Origin: Chryseobacterium indologenes
Lineage (GTDB): Bacteria > Bacteroidota > Bacteroidia > Flavobacteriales > Weeksellaceae
DNA: 64,000 bases
Assembly (NCBI GenBank): GCA_002439165.1
Contig: DJTE01000017.1
Location: 1-64,000 of the forward strand
Direction: 5' to 3'
The notes under the pieces were generated by a model, which saw only the letters and a program-made list of their open reading frames with translations, did not search any database and was not told the DNA's origin. The position numbers and the translations under genes are program-made. This document shows, piece after piece, positions 1 through 8,891 of the stretch. The stretch's first letter is position 1. Every line of letters starts with the position of its first letter.

Positions 1-124
1 CTTCTTCCTCGGCATGTACAATAAGGAAGTAATAATTTTACTAATTCATCAGGACTATACATCCTCCAAATTTAAAACCTTAGCAGACCAACCCCAACTT
101 TTGGGACTGATCCATTTTCAGTAA
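1..124. other. left window edge: possible IS end or 3' end of a cut-off gene
   Basis: Two readings are possible. On the minus strand an ATG at 62 opens a frame that leaves the window and begins MYSPDELVKLLLP, which resembles the N-terminus of ISAon1-type transposases (short acidic start, then LLLP). The bases from 63 to about 118 would then be the element's end. On the plus strand a frame is open from 2 and stops at 122-124, so it could be the last 40 codons of a gene; I do not recognise that peptide. Neither reading is secure, because only about 20 transposase-like residues are visible. Confidence 0.22.
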
Positions 125-152
125 TTTTACAGTTAACTATTCAAACCGACAG

Positions 153-914
153 ATGAAATTCAGATTTTTATTATTGGTTCTGCTGGCATTTAGTTTCGTT
201 GATGCACAGGACGAAGAACTTGATGCGTCTAAAAAAGCAAACGTCAGCAACATCATCTCTTTATTTAAAAGGAACAATGTAAATGACATTTCAAATATGA
301 TCAGTTATCCCCTGCAGAGAGAATATCCTATTCCTGATATTAAAAACAAAAAGGAATTCCGGCAAAGATTCAGTGAAGTTTTTGATAAGATTCTTATCGG
401 CCAGATTGCCCGCTCAAAAACCGCCCAATGGACGGAAGTCGGCTGGAGAGGAATCATGCTGGATAACGGATTGGTATGGATAGACAGCTACTCAGGAAAA
501 ATACTGGCTGTAAATTACAAAAGTCCTTTTGAAAAAAACTTAAGGGAAAAACTCATTCAAAAGGAGAAAGAGAATGTACACATTTCGTTGAAAAAGTTTG
601 AAATCCCGGTATACAAAATGAAGACGAAACAATACCTCATCAGGATTGACGAAATTTCTGACGGTAAATACAGATATGCTTCCTGGAAAGCCGGCAGTAA
701 AGAAAATACCCCGCCGGATATTATCCTGAATAACGGCAAACTGGATTTCCTGGGAAGCGGCGGAAATAACGTAATTACTTTTACCAGCGGAAATTACACC
801 TATAAAGTTTACAGAAATATCATCACTGAAGAAAACGGAGCAGAAGCGACCCTTGAAGTAGAAAAAGACGGCCAGATTATTTTAAGTCAGAACGGAACAT
901 TAATAACCGGATAA
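153..914 (+). CDS. secreted protein of unknown function, 253 aa
   Basis: Residues 1-18 form a signal peptide (basic start, a Leu/Val/Phe core, cleavage before Q19 after VDA), so the protein is exported. The mature part is mixed alpha/beta with many Lys, Asn and Gly residues. Around residues 88-120 it has a pattern (GWRGIMLDNGLVWID then GKILAVNY) often seen in small periplasmic flavobacterial proteins. The C-terminus (about 190-250) is rich in beta strands (FLGSGGNNVITFTSGNYTYKVY). I recognise no catalytic motif. The next gene starts 78 bp downstream on the same strand and is also secreted, so the two may be co-transcribed, but I see no functional link. Start ATG at 153 is supported by the signal peptide. 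Confidence 0.8.
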   Translation: MKFRFLLLVLLAFSFVDAQDEELDASKKANVSNIISLFKRNNVNDISNMISYPLQREYPIPDIKNKKEFRQRFSEVFDKILIGQIARSKTAQWTEVGWRGIMLDNGLVWIDSYSGKILAVNYKSPFEKNLREKLIQKEKENVHISLKKFEIPVYKMKTKQYLIRIDEISDGKYRYASWKAGSKENTPPDIILNNGKLDFLGSGGNNVITFTSGNYTYKVYRNIITEENGAEATLEVEKDGQIILSQNGTLITG

Positions 915-992
915 AAAAGTACAAATCATTTATTCCATGTAATGAAACAGAAGCAGAAACTGTCTTAACAGAAGTAAAACGATCCACAGTAA

Positions 993-2432
993 ATGAAACT
1001 ACCCTTCCTGTTCACCCTATTTTTATCCCTTTCTTTTCTGGGAATATCCCAGAAAACAGATCCTTCGAAACCAATCGATCATTACATAAAAGAGGTAATG
1101 AAAGCCAGTGATATACCCGGGCTCGCCATTGGAATCATCAAAAACAATCAGGTTATTTACCAGAAGTATTACGGTACAGAAACATTGGAAAGCCCTAAGA
1201 AAGTCAACCCAAACTCCATGTTCAGGGTTTACTCTACAACCAAGCTGATGGCTAATGTTGGTATTTTTCAGCTTATTGAACAGGGAAAAATCGCTTTGGA
1301 AGATCCTGTTTCAAAGTATTTCGACAATCTGCCGGAAGCCTGGAAAGAAGTGAAAATAAAACATCTTCTCACCCATTCTTCAGGAATTCCCGATATTGTC
1401 TACTTCAACGACATTCCTGTTGATGCATCCAATATGGAATCGCTGGCACGGCTGTTCAATGAAAAAATGGATTTTAAAACAGGCAATGAATACAGATACA
1501 ATCAGACCAACTACCTTTTACTTACCATGATTATTGAAAAGGTAACAGGACAGCATTTTGAAGACTTTATTATCAACAACCAGTTCCCGGATTCCCGTAA
1601 AGAAGTGGTATTCTCTTCCAATTCTCTGGAAAACATTCCCAACCGGATTATAAAATATGATTACAATGCACAAACAGACCGATATGAAAAATCAAAACAC
1701 GTAAGCGGTGTAAGATCTCATTCCGGAAATGGCCTGGCCATCACCCTGCCTGCTTTTTTAAAATGGAGCACTGAGTTCAATAAAAACAAATTCCTGAAGG
1801 AACAGACCAGGAAAATGATGTGGCAGCCTTTTGTTTACGACAATAGTAATTACCCTTTTGCCTACGGCTGGGAAATCAACAAAATGAATGGTTTTTCATC
1901 TTACGGATTTTCAGGAGGCAATGTAAGTGTTTACAGAATTTATCCGGACAGCGACCTGTCTATCATCATCATGTACAACGGATATAAGGGATTCCCGGTT
2001 CAGTATCATATAGTGAATCATATTGCCCAGATGATAGACAACAGATTGAAAGATCCCTATTCACTGGCCGAAGAATCTGTCATTTCCGGATTCATGAAAA
2101 AGGGGAATCCCGATGCAGAAAAAGAATATTACAGCATTAAGGCAAAAAATCCGGCCTGGGATTTCGAAAATACGATCAACACTATTGGCTATGTTCTTCT
2201 GGGGCTTTCAAGAGCTGAGGAAGCCGTCAGAGTTTTTGAAATTAACGTTAAAGAGCATCCAAAGTCAGGAATGGTCTTTGACAGCTTGGGAGAAGGCTAC
2301 CTTGCCGTTAAAGACTATAACCGTGATTTGGAAAACTATAAAAAATCACTGGAACTGGATCCTCAAAACGGCAATGCCGAAAACAAGATCAAGGAGATCA
2401 GACAGGCGATGGAAGCTGCAGGTAAAAAATAA
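993..2432 (+). CDS. serine hydrolase, beta-lactamase/class C family, with C-terminal TPR
   Basis: This is an exported serine hydrolase of the class C beta-lactamase/DD-peptidase fold (PF00144). Residues 1-19 are a signal peptide. The nucleophile motif is S81-T-T-K84. The second motif, normally Tyr-Ser-Asn, reads Y169-N170-Q171, followed by TNY, so the Asn is replaced by Gln. In place of the usual K/H-T-G motif there is GFSGGN near residue 309. After about residue 370 come tetratricopeptide-like helices (VFDSLGEGYLAVKDYNRDLENYKKSLELDPQN), a fusion common in Bacteroidota. The substrate cannot be told from sequence; members include esterases, peptidases and D-amino-acid hydrolases. A strong hairpin follows the stop. 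Confidence 0.88.
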   Translation: MKLPFLFTLFLSLSFLGISQKTDPSKPIDHYIKEVMKASDIPGLAIGIIKNNQVIYQKYYGTETLESPKKVNPNSMFRVYSTTKLMANVGIFQLIEQGKIALEDPVSKYFDNLPEAWKEVKIKHLLTHSSGIPDIVYFNDIPVDASNMESLARLFNEKMDFKTGNEYRYNQTNYLLLTMIIEKVTGQHFEDFIINNQFPDSRKEVVFSSNSLENIPNRIIKYDYNAQTDRYEKSKHVSGVRSHSGNGLAITLPAFLKWSTEFNKNKFLKEQTRKMMWQPFVYDNSNYPFAYGWEINKMNGFSSYGFSGGNVSVYRIYPDSDLSIIIMYNGYKGFPVQYHIVNHIAQMIDNRLKDPYSLAEESVISGFMKKGNPDAEKEYYSIKAKNPAWDFENTINTIGYVLLGLSRAEEAVRVFEINVKEHPKSGMVFDSLGEGYLAVKDYNRDLENYKKSLELDPQNGNAENKIKEIRQAMEAAGKK

Positions 2433-2453
2433 ATACTCTGCAAATCTTTTCAT

Positions 2454-2487
2454 AAAAAAGACTTACCCATCTGCGTAAGTCTTTTTT
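2454..2487. terminator. bidirectional terminator between converging genes
   Basis: A 13-bp stem runs from the A-tract plus GACTTAC at 2454-2466 to GTAAGTC plus the T-tract at 2475-2487, with an 8-nt loop. The A-tract and T-tract flank it on both sides, so it can end the rightward hydrolase transcript and the leftward DUF4132 transcript. Confidence 0.8.
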
Positions 2488-2522
2488 TTAGTCATTCAAA
2501 TTCAGCCGTTCCAAAAAAACTT

Positions 2523-5096
2523 TTATTTCCTGCCGATCTGTGAGGTGATGGTAGAATCGGTTATCTTATCATCATTCGCCAGCAATAATGCCTTTGAAAT
2601 AATCACAGACAGCCCGTTATCTCCTTCAAATGGTAAAAACAGCGTACTGCCGGTATCTTTTTTACTTCTGTCCGGAACAATACACAGATATTGGTCATTG
2701 GGCTCCATCAGGATATTGGTACTTCCGATATGGATTTTATAGGTCCTGATCTTCCCTTTTACCACCACAAACTTATCTTCAATATGAGTAACAGATGTTA
2801 TTTTCAGGCGGGGGATAAGATTCCGGAGAATTTCTTTCCTGTTTTTGGCAATTTCCGACAGGTTACCGAATGAATAAGACTGCCAGTAATCCCTGTAAGC
2901 AGGCAGACCTCCCGAATCGCTCCAGGCAGGATCATTCCCTACACTTGCCACTCCCACAAAAAGATCCACATCTCTCATTGCCTCTGAAAAAGCAATGGCG
3001 GGAACATCTATGAGATTCATCACTTCACGGGTTTCCGTATTGATGAATCTGATCTGATCCGTCGTTACATAATTCCAGATTCCCGTTGCATTGAATTCAT
3101 CATGGGCATTTAAGGCATTCACCCAGTATTCAACGGAAATATGATATTCAGGCATCATTAATTCCGCCGTATCGCTATCTCCGCCATCCCAGGCTCCGAT
3201 AAGCCTTGCTTTCCAGTTTCTTCCTTTAGCCAGCGTAACATACTGATGCTGTTTGAGAATATGGGAAGCCATCCTGTTGCTGTATGTTCTGGTATTGATT
3301 TCCGCATCCGTCAGAAGATAAATTTCCCGGTAGGCCTGTTTAAACGGCTGCTGGATCTCTCCCTCCATTAAGAACTGCCGCCAGGCTTTCACCTCAGCAG
3401 TACCACTCGTTACGGGATGCCATAAAGAAACAGTGTCATACTGCTCAATATCAATCATATTATAATCAATATCAATCCATTCTCCTTTCAGATAAACAGC
3501 CAGCCGTTCTTCTTTTTCTTTGGAAAATTTAAAGATCACTTTTCCGATCACATACGAAAGAAGCCCGTGGTTAAGATATTTCTCTTTAAAATACTCCAGA
3601 CTCAGGACCCTGCTGCTTCTCATCATCCTGTCGAATCTTTCCTTCTGTGACGAAGTTGTCTGGTCAATCTGCTTCTGCGTATCTCTGATCTTTTTCAGTT
3701 TTGCAGCCGCATTATCTTTTACAGCCTGCGGCACGGATTTCTGCTCAGATCCGTCGGGCTTAAACCATCTTAAAACAGATTTTCCGATTCCTGTCAGCTC
3801 AAGAACACAGGTATAGCCTTCAGTTTCATAAGTTATTTTATGATCTTTCAGTTTAAAATCATCCACGGCAAGATCTTCAATTTCTGATGAAGAAATCTTT
3901 AGTTTTTCAGCGGCTTCTCTGATGTATTTTTCAATAAGGTTTAATGTATTGTTCTGCTTAATTTTTAGTTTTAACCTTGAAAGCTGCGCTATTCCATCCA
4001 GACCTTTTGATGCATACAAGGTATACAGGCAGGCATTTCCTATACCCGCTGCCGCCGGCCCTTTTTCAGGAATTTTTTTAAAGCACCGCTCTGCCAGCTT
4101 ACCTATTACCTGTATGGTAGCATTATCATGAAACCATGATGACATCCAGACAAAGCCTTTCACCGCATCAGCATTCAGTGCGCTCAGAAATTCACTGGTG
4201 CGGTAGGTATAAACCCGGTTATTATAACGGTGTTCATGCTGGGTAACCGATTCTTTAAGATCGATGATAAACCGGAACCAGTCATGAATTACTTTTTTAA
4301 ACTTGTCGGATCCCAGGCGGTCAATAATTTCTTTCGCTTCATTCAGGAATTTTTGGGAAGGTTTTCCCCCTGAAGCTTTTTGAGCTAATGCCATAAGCTC
4401 AAACCAGCATGATCTTTCTTTCTCCTTCTGACCGTTGATTAAGTCGTTGGCAAAATCCCTGAACGCATCTTCACCTAAAAAATAAACCGGCCTGGCAGCA
4501 TCACTTCCATTACCTGTATGATGAAGGTAAGATTTGATTTTTTCTTCCAGTTTTATATGATCTTTGTAGTAGTAAACATTCGGTTTTTTATCAAAACTTA
4601 AAATTTCGTTGAGAATTTTTTTAATGGATTCAGGGGCTTCGTCAGGAAAGTTGAATTCCACCTGTTTAAACCATCCTGCAAGCGGCCAGGCAATAGCGCC
4701 GTGGTTATAATAATCCGATTCAGCCGTATGAGTACAGAATGCCTGATAAATGTTCAGCAGTTTTTCTTCCGGCAGTTTCATCCTGGATTTAAAGAAGGTC
4801 TGAATATACGAATAAGCCATCTGGATTTCTTTATATACAGGATCCGTAGAAGTATTCCTGTAAGATTTCTTTTTCTCAGCGGCCGAGGTCAGAAAGACTA
4901 TAAAATCTGCTTTCTTATGGTCATCCCATTTTTTAACCACCTCATTGTAAATCTGTATCTCCGAAAAAGTGATGTTATAAAAATAATTGGAAACCTTTTC
5001 ATACTGCCTTATTGATTGCTGTAAGGTTTCCCTGAACTCTTTATCTTCTTTTTTTTCTAATCCTACAACGGATTTTATCTGATCAAATATTCCCAT
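2523..5096 (-). CDS. DUF4132 (MolR/YehI-like) protein, 857 aa
   Basis: The N-terminal two thirds are helical repeats. The C-terminal part (about 590-780) carries the features I associate with DUF4132: QPFKQAYREIYLLTDAEINTRTYSNRMASHILKQ in outline, an RLIGAWDGG-like segment and EAMRDVDLFVGVASVGND. There is no signal peptide or membrane segment, so it should be cytoplasmic. In E. coli the DUF4132 gene yehI lies near an AAA+ ATPase, a vWA protein and a SWIM protein (yehL-yehQ); none of those is in this window. Here the gene lies 10 bp downstream of a small Gly-Gly-ending protein and is surely co-transcribed with it. The molecular function of DUF4132 is not established to my knowledge. Confidence 0.75.
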   Translation of the reverse strand: MGIFDQIKSVVGLEKKEDKEFRETLQQSIRQYEKVSNYFYNITFSEIQIYNEVVKKWDDHKKADFIVFLTSAAEKKKSYRNTSTDPVYKEIQMAYSYIQTFFKSRMKLPEEKLLNIYQAFCTHTAESDYYNHGAIAWPLAGWFKQVEFNFPDEAPESIKKILNEILSFDKKPNVYYYKDHIKLEEKIKSYLHHTGNGSDAARPVYFLGEDAFRDFANDLINGQKEKERSCWFELMALAQKASGGKPSQKFLNEAKEIIDRLGSDKFKKVIHDWFRFIIDLKESVTQHEHRYNNRVYTYRTSEFLSALNADAVKGFVWMSSWFHDNATIQVIGKLAERCFKKIPEKGPAAAGIGNACLYTLYASKGLDGIAQLSRLKLKIKQNNTLNLIEKYIREAAEKLKISSSEIEDLAVDDFKLKDHKITYETEGYTCVLELTGIGKSVLRWFKPDGSEQKSVPQAVKDNAAAKLKKIRDTQKQIDQTTSSQKERFDRMMRSSRVLSLEYFKEKYLNHGLLSYVIGKVIFKFSKEKEERLAVYLKGEWIDIDYNMIDIEQYDTVSLWHPVTSGTAEVKAWRQFLMEGEIQQPFKQAYREIYLLTDAEINTRTYSNRMASHILKQHQYVTLAKGRNWKARLIGAWDGGDSDTAELMMPEYHISVEYWVNALNAHDEFNATGIWNYVTTDQIRFINTETREVMNLIDVPAIAFSEAMRDVDLFVGVASVGNDPAWSDSGGLPAYRDYWQSYSFGNLSEIAKNRKEILRNLIPRLKITSVTHIEDKFVVVKGKIRTYKIHIGSTNILMEPNDQYLCIVPDRSKKDTGSTLFLPFEGDNGLSVIISKALLLANDDKITDSTITSQIGRK

Positions 5097-5106
5097 ATTC
5101 TTAAGA

Positions 5107-5499
5107 TTAGCCCCCTACAAGCGGGGTAAGTTTTATAAAAGAAATTTTTGATGTACTTTTCAAAACGATCTTCCGGTTCAGATCATCTACCTGCTCATTA
5201 TCCACAAGTATGAAGAAACCGTTCTTCTGAAAGGCATCCAGTGCTATATAAGCCTGTTTCTCCGCATCTATCAGCTGTCTTTTTTTCAGTTTATATCCAT
5301 TCAGGGTCTTTTCTGCGTCCAGAGGCTCAACAAGTCCGTTGAAATATTCAGGCAGACGGCTGTTATAGTTTTCCACTTCTATGGAAACTCTTTTACAAAT
5401 GAGCTCTTCCACGGAAATCGCTTCATTTTCAACCTGAATTTCGACCTGGTTGGTAACGGTTCCGTTCAGCAGCTTATCAGAAATAATAATATTCATCAT
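5107..5499 (-). CDS. small protein with ubiquitin/MoaD-like end and terminal Gly-Gly
   Basis: 130 aa, first gene of the leftward pair with DUF4132. I do not recognise a named family. The N-terminus (MNIIISDKLLNGTVTNQVEI) reads as a beta hairpin. The last 35 residues follow the pattern of MoaD/ThiS/ubiquitin folds: a strand FFILVDNEQV, a turn DDLNRKIVL, then KISFIKLTPLVGG with the two glycines as the last residues. In such proteins the free Gly-Gly end is activated by an E1-like enzyme. The middle (about 45-90) is a helical insert rich in Lys and Glu. No E1, E2 or JAB protease gene lies in the window. The beta-grasp call is my inference from pattern; the exact C-terminal VGG is seen. Start may be at 5499 or the next codon. 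Confidence 0.7.
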   Translation of the reverse strand: MMNIIISDKLLNGTVTNQVEIQVENEAISVEELICKRVSIEVENYNSRLPEYFNGLVEPLDAEKTLNGYKLKKRQLIDAEKQAYIALDAFQKNGFFILVDNEQVDDLNRKIVLKSTSKISFIKLTPLVGG

Positions 5500-5544
5500 G
5501 GATCGGGTGTTTGTTTAGATTTAATTATACGGCTTTTATATTGA

Positions 5545-5574
5545 CTAAAATACCATTTTTCCGGTAATCTTCAA
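5545..5574 (-). promoter_or_regulatory. candidate promoter of the DUF4132 pair
   Basis: On the minus strand TTG at 5574-5572 is followed after 19 nt by TATTTTAG at 5552-5545, a 7 of 8 match to the Bacteroidota -7 element TAnnTTTG. It lies about 45 bp ahead of the start at 5499. Confidence 0.4.
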
Positions 5575-5612
5575 TATTGAGCATACAATGAAATGACATT
5601 TTAATCCGGAAT

Positions 5613-5885
5613 TGTGGAAAACATGTGGAAAACGTATTAGTATACTGTTAGAAGCCCATTAATAAACTGTTTAAAAGCCTGTAAAAATTATGAATAACAT
5701 GTAGAAAAGCCGTGAGTTTCGTGTGGAACACCTGTAAAAAAAGTCTCAAAACCTATGGATAACATGTGAATTGATGCAAAACCAGGCAGAAAACAATCCA
5801 CAGAAACAACTTCATGACCAGGTAATCAACATTTCTTTTATTTTTTCAGAAAACTTAATTTCAGGACTTTACAGACTTATCCACA
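5613..5885. other. DnaA-box array, candidate chromosomal replication origin (oriC)
   Basis: A 588-bp gap between diverging genes holds many copies of the DnaA box TGTGnATAA. One is perfect (TTATCCACA, 5877-5885). Four have a single mismatch: TGTGGAAAA at 5613 and again at 5624, TATGAATAA at 5689, TATGGATAA at 5754. Weaker ones lie at 5700, 5722, 5733, 5668 and 5765, and a reversed one at 5794. The plus-orientation boxes are phased: starts fall at 5613, 5624, 5668, 5689, 5700, 5722, 5733, 5754 and 5765, nearly all on an 11-bp grid. Three pairs share the spacer CA (5613/5624, 5689/5700, 5754/5765). Two-bp spacers are known from DnaA filament sites in E. coli oriC. A/T-rich DNA at 5829-5870 and 5993-6060 could be the unwinding element. 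dnaA itself is not here, and in Bacteroidota it need not be. A 74-codon open frame across 5771-5995 is not convincing as a gene. Confidence 0.5.
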
Positions 5886-5984
5886 GCACCGTTGGAAAAC
5901 CGGAAAAAGCTCCCGCAAGAGAAGCACTTATAAACATTCCTTCAGAACCTCTTACCCCACACAATCTTATACACTTATTTTCGT

Positions 5985-5992
5985 TACATTTG
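5985..5992 (+). promoter_or_regulatory. candidate -7 element for the DUF5686 gene
   Basis: TACATTTG fits TAnnTTTG exactly; TAGTTTTG follows directly at 5993-6000 and also fits. No clear TTG lies at the usual distance, so the exact promoter is uncertain. The gene starts about 90 bp downstream. Confidence 0.35.
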
Positions 5993-6087
5993 TAGTTTTG
6001 TGATTAATCGCATAAAACGCTAAAAATTATGATCTTTTTACAAGAAACTGCACGCTTTTTGTTTATGCTAATTGCCTGAAGAACCAA

Positions 6088-8616
6088 ATGATGTTAAACA
6101 ACAACTTTAAATATTACAATCTCTTTTTTGTATTTTTTATATCCTGTCTGGCGTATGCCCAAAACACAGCTAACGGCAGAATTGTAGACGCCAAAACCAA
6201 TAAGGAGATTACGGGCGTGGATATCTTTATCAACGACAATACAGAACCCGCTCTGAAAACTTCACTGGGAAGTTTTACCGTACAGTCCGACAGCCTTATT
6301 CGCCAGCTGAAATTTTCGAAAAAGAATTACGTTACCGAAACCGTTGCCATCACTCCTGAGAATGTGGAAAATATTTTCGTAAAGCTTGCTCAGGAAAAAG
6401 AAAATACCATCGCCGAGATTGTAATTCACAATGAGAAACCGAAATACAAGAACAAGAAGGAAAATCCCGCATATGCCATTATGCAGGAAGTATGGAAGAG
6501 AAAAAGAAATAACGGTTTAGAGAAATTCGATACCTACACTTACAAAGAGTACGAAAAGATTCAGTTTGATGCCAATAATCTGGACAGTGCCTTTATGAAC
6601 AAAAAGATCTTCAATAAGCTGGATTTTATCTTCGATTATGCAGATTCCACAGCCAGCGGAAAGATCGGGCTTCCTATCTTCCTGAATGAATCCGTTTATG
6701 AAAATTATGGAGAGAACAAACCGGGAAAAAAGACCAAAAGATTGCTGGTAGCCCAGAAAACATCAGGATTCCAGGATAATCAGGTGATCACCATCACAGC
6801 CAAGAATCTTTACAGGGATATTAATATTTACGACAATACGCTGAATTATTTTGATATCGGGTTTCCAAGCCCTGTCGGATCCAACGGTTTCAGCACCTAT
6901 GACTACAATCTGACGGACACCATCTCTATTCACGGAGAAAACGCTTACAAGATACGGTACCAGCCTAAAAGAAAAGAAGTTTTAGCCTTCCAGGGTTATC
7001 TTTATATAGATACGGACAGCTATGCCGTTTTAGGAGCGACTTTAAAATCAACTCAGAAGATCAACGTTAACTTTATCAACAGCATCTCCACCGAACTGGA
7101 ATACGATAATCCTGATGAAAACACATTTCTTCCGAAGAAATTCATCACCGAAATAGAACTGACCCCTTTCGCCAAAAAGAGAACTTCTAAAAGCATTATC
7201 GCCAAGCGGACCGTAGATTATTCCCAATACGATTTCAACAAACCTCTTGACGATAAGGTTTTCGCCCGCAAACAGGAAGAATACGACGATAAGTTTGTGG
7301 ATAAAGATGATGCCTATTGGGTAAAAGCAAGGCCCGATACTTTGTCGAAATCTGAGCGCGGCGTGTATGAGATGCTTGACAGACTTCAGCAGACCCCAAA
7401 ATTCACCCGTATCGTTAAAATATACGAAACTCTCGCTTCCGGATACTATAATGCTTTTAAAGGGATTGATATCGGCCCTATTTTCTCCATTTACGGGAAA
7501 AACGAAGTGGAAGGCGACAGGATAAGACTTGGCGCAAGAACTTATTTCGGACAGAACGACCCGTGGAGACTTCAGTTTTATACCGCTTACGGATTCAAAG
7601 ATCAACAGGTGAAATATGGAGCGGAAGCACGCTATATGTTCAACCGGGTCAACAGATTCATGATCGGGGCAGGAACCAAAAGAGACATTGAGCAGCTTGG
7701 AGTACAGCTCACTACCGACGACGGAATCATGGCAAGAACCTTCGCATCTTCCACCTTATTTGCAAGAGGAGAAAATGCCTCATTAAGTTCCATCAACAAA
7801 ACCAATGTTTTTGCTTCTATTGAGCCGTGGAAAAATTTCCAGGTAAGAATAGACGGAACTTTGCAGAGCATCAAATCTGCCAATCCGGAAAAATTCAGCC
7901 TGATGTATTATCAGGATGGCAATCTTCGGAAAACAGTGAACGATTCCCATGTTACATTAAGCCTTATCGCAAGACCGGGAGCCAAATTCTCACAGACCGG
8001 AGTTGACCGTTACGAGCACGGAACTCTTGCTCCGACCATTATATTAAGATACACCAGAGGAATTGAAGGACTATTCAATGCCGATTACAATTATAACAGG
8101 CTTCAATTCATGTTTTACAAGCCTGTACTGCTTGGAAGCTGGGGCAAAACCCTGGTGAATTTTGAAGCCGGGAAAACGTTCAATACCGTTCCTCTGGCAC
8201 TTCAGAATGTCATTCCGGGAAACCAGTCCTACAGCCTTGCGCAGAATACCTTTGCCCAGCTTAATTATTACGAATTTGTAGCAGATACTTACACCACCCT
8301 ACATCTGGAGCATCATTTCAACGGGAAGATACTTTCATTCATTCCCCTGATCAAAAAGCTTAAACTCAGAGAAATTGCTTTTATCAGAGGAGCGTACGGA
8401 ACTTTAAGCGATGCTTCAAAGGCGGTTAATGTGGATGGATTCAAATATTCCGCACCAAGTGATCAGATCTATTTTGAGTATGGTTTCGGAATCGAAAACA
8501 TCGGATTCGGAAATATCAGAATTTTCAGAGTGGATTTCAACTGGAGAGGAAATTATCTCGACCGTCCCGGCATTTCAACATTTGGAATAAAAGCAGGATT
8601 CCAGGTAGGATTCTAA
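6088..8616 (+). CDS. DUF5686 / carboxypeptidase-regulatory-like outer-membrane protein
   Basis: 842 aa. Residues 1-25 are a signal peptide ending in CLAYAQ. Residues about 27-110 form a carboxypeptidase-D-regulatory-like beta domain (NGRIVDAKTNKEITGVDIFIND), common at the N-terminus of Bacteroidota surface proteins. The rest matches the DUF5686 pattern: a KNPAY-like stretch (here KKENPAYAIMQEVWKRKRNN), then a long region of alternating aromatic and polar strands ending in GIKAGFQVGF, as expected of an outer-membrane beta barrel with a terminal Phe. Its role is unknown; the family is abundant in flavobacteria and I would place it in the outer membrane. It is a single gene closed by a terminator at 8632. 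Start 6088 or the adjacent Met codon at 6091. Confidence 0.85.
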   Translation: MMLNNNFKYYNLFFVFFISCLAYAQNTANGRIVDAKTNKEITGVDIFINDNTEPALKTSLGSFTVQSDSLIRQLKFSKKNYVTETVAITPENVENIFVKLAQEKENTIAEIVIHNEKPKYKNKKENPAYAIMQEVWKRKRNNGLEKFDTYTYKEYEKIQFDANNLDSAFMNKKIFNKLDFIFDYADSTASGKIGLPIFLNESVYENYGENKPGKKTKRLLVAQKTSGFQDNQVITITAKNLYRDINIYDNTLNYFDIGFPSPVGSNGFSTYDYNLTDTISIHGENAYKIRYQPKRKEVLAFQGYLYIDTDSYAVLGATLKSTQKINVNFINSISTELEYDNPDENTFLPKKFITEIELTPFAKKRTSKSIIAKRTVDYSQYDFNKPLDDKVFARKQEEYDDKFVDKDDAYWVKARPDTLSKSERGVYEMLDRLQQTPKFTRIVKIYETLASGYYNAFKGIDIGPIFSIYGKNEVEGDRIRLGARTYFGQNDPWRLQFYTAYGFKDQQVKYGAEARYMFNRVNRFMIGAGTKRDIEQLGVQLTTDDGIMARTFASSTLFARGENASLSSINKTNVFASIEPWKNFQVRIDGTLQSIKSANPEKFSLMYYQDGNLRKTVNDSHVTLSLIARPGAKFSQTGVDRYEHGTLAPTIILRYTRGIEGLFNADYNYNRLQFMFYKPVLLGSWGKTLVNFEAGKTFNTVPLALQNVIPGNQSYSLAQNTFAQLNYYEFVADTYTTLHLEHHFNGKILSFIPLIKKLKLREIAFIRGAYGTLSDASKAVNVDGFKYSAPSDQIYFEYGFGIENIGFGNIRIFRVDFNWRGNYLDRPGISTFGIKAGFQVGF

Positions 8617-8631
8617 AACAGAACTTAAAAT

Positions 8632-8668
8632 AAAAAAACCGCAGCTTCATGAAAGTTGCGGTTTTTTT
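8632..8668 (+). terminator. rho-independent terminator after the DUF5686 gene
   Basis: CCGCAGCTT and AGTTGCGG form a stem with a 6-nt loop, followed by seven T. The A-tract on the left gives partial function in the other direction. Confidence 0.8.
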
Positions 8669-8891
8669 CTATCTCTAAAAATAAATTCATTAAAAAATAA
8701 ACAAACTGAAGCTGCAGTTTGTTTTTATCCTGTTCCGAAAAACAAAACCCTAACAAAGATAAAACAATACTAAAAATACAAATTATATTAAAATTTCATC
8801 AACAAATTAATTTATTGGCAAATATTTCTAATTAAAACAGAAATATTAATAAAAATTAATAACTTAGTGGTAATATATAAAAATACCAACT

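Noticed and set aside
2113..2478. 121-codon plus frame inside the serine hydrolase
   Set aside because: Shadow of the real gene in another frame; no domain.
5771..5995. 74-codon plus-strand frame in the 5.5-6.1 kb gap
   Set aside because: It covers the perfect DnaA box and shows no domain; the start lies inside a DnaA-box repeat. Better explained as non-coding.
6088..8616. TonB-dependent receptor (SusC-like) for the DUF5686 gene
   Set aside because: It has the carboxypeptidase-regulatory start and terminal Phe, but no plug-domain motifs; DUF5686 fits better.
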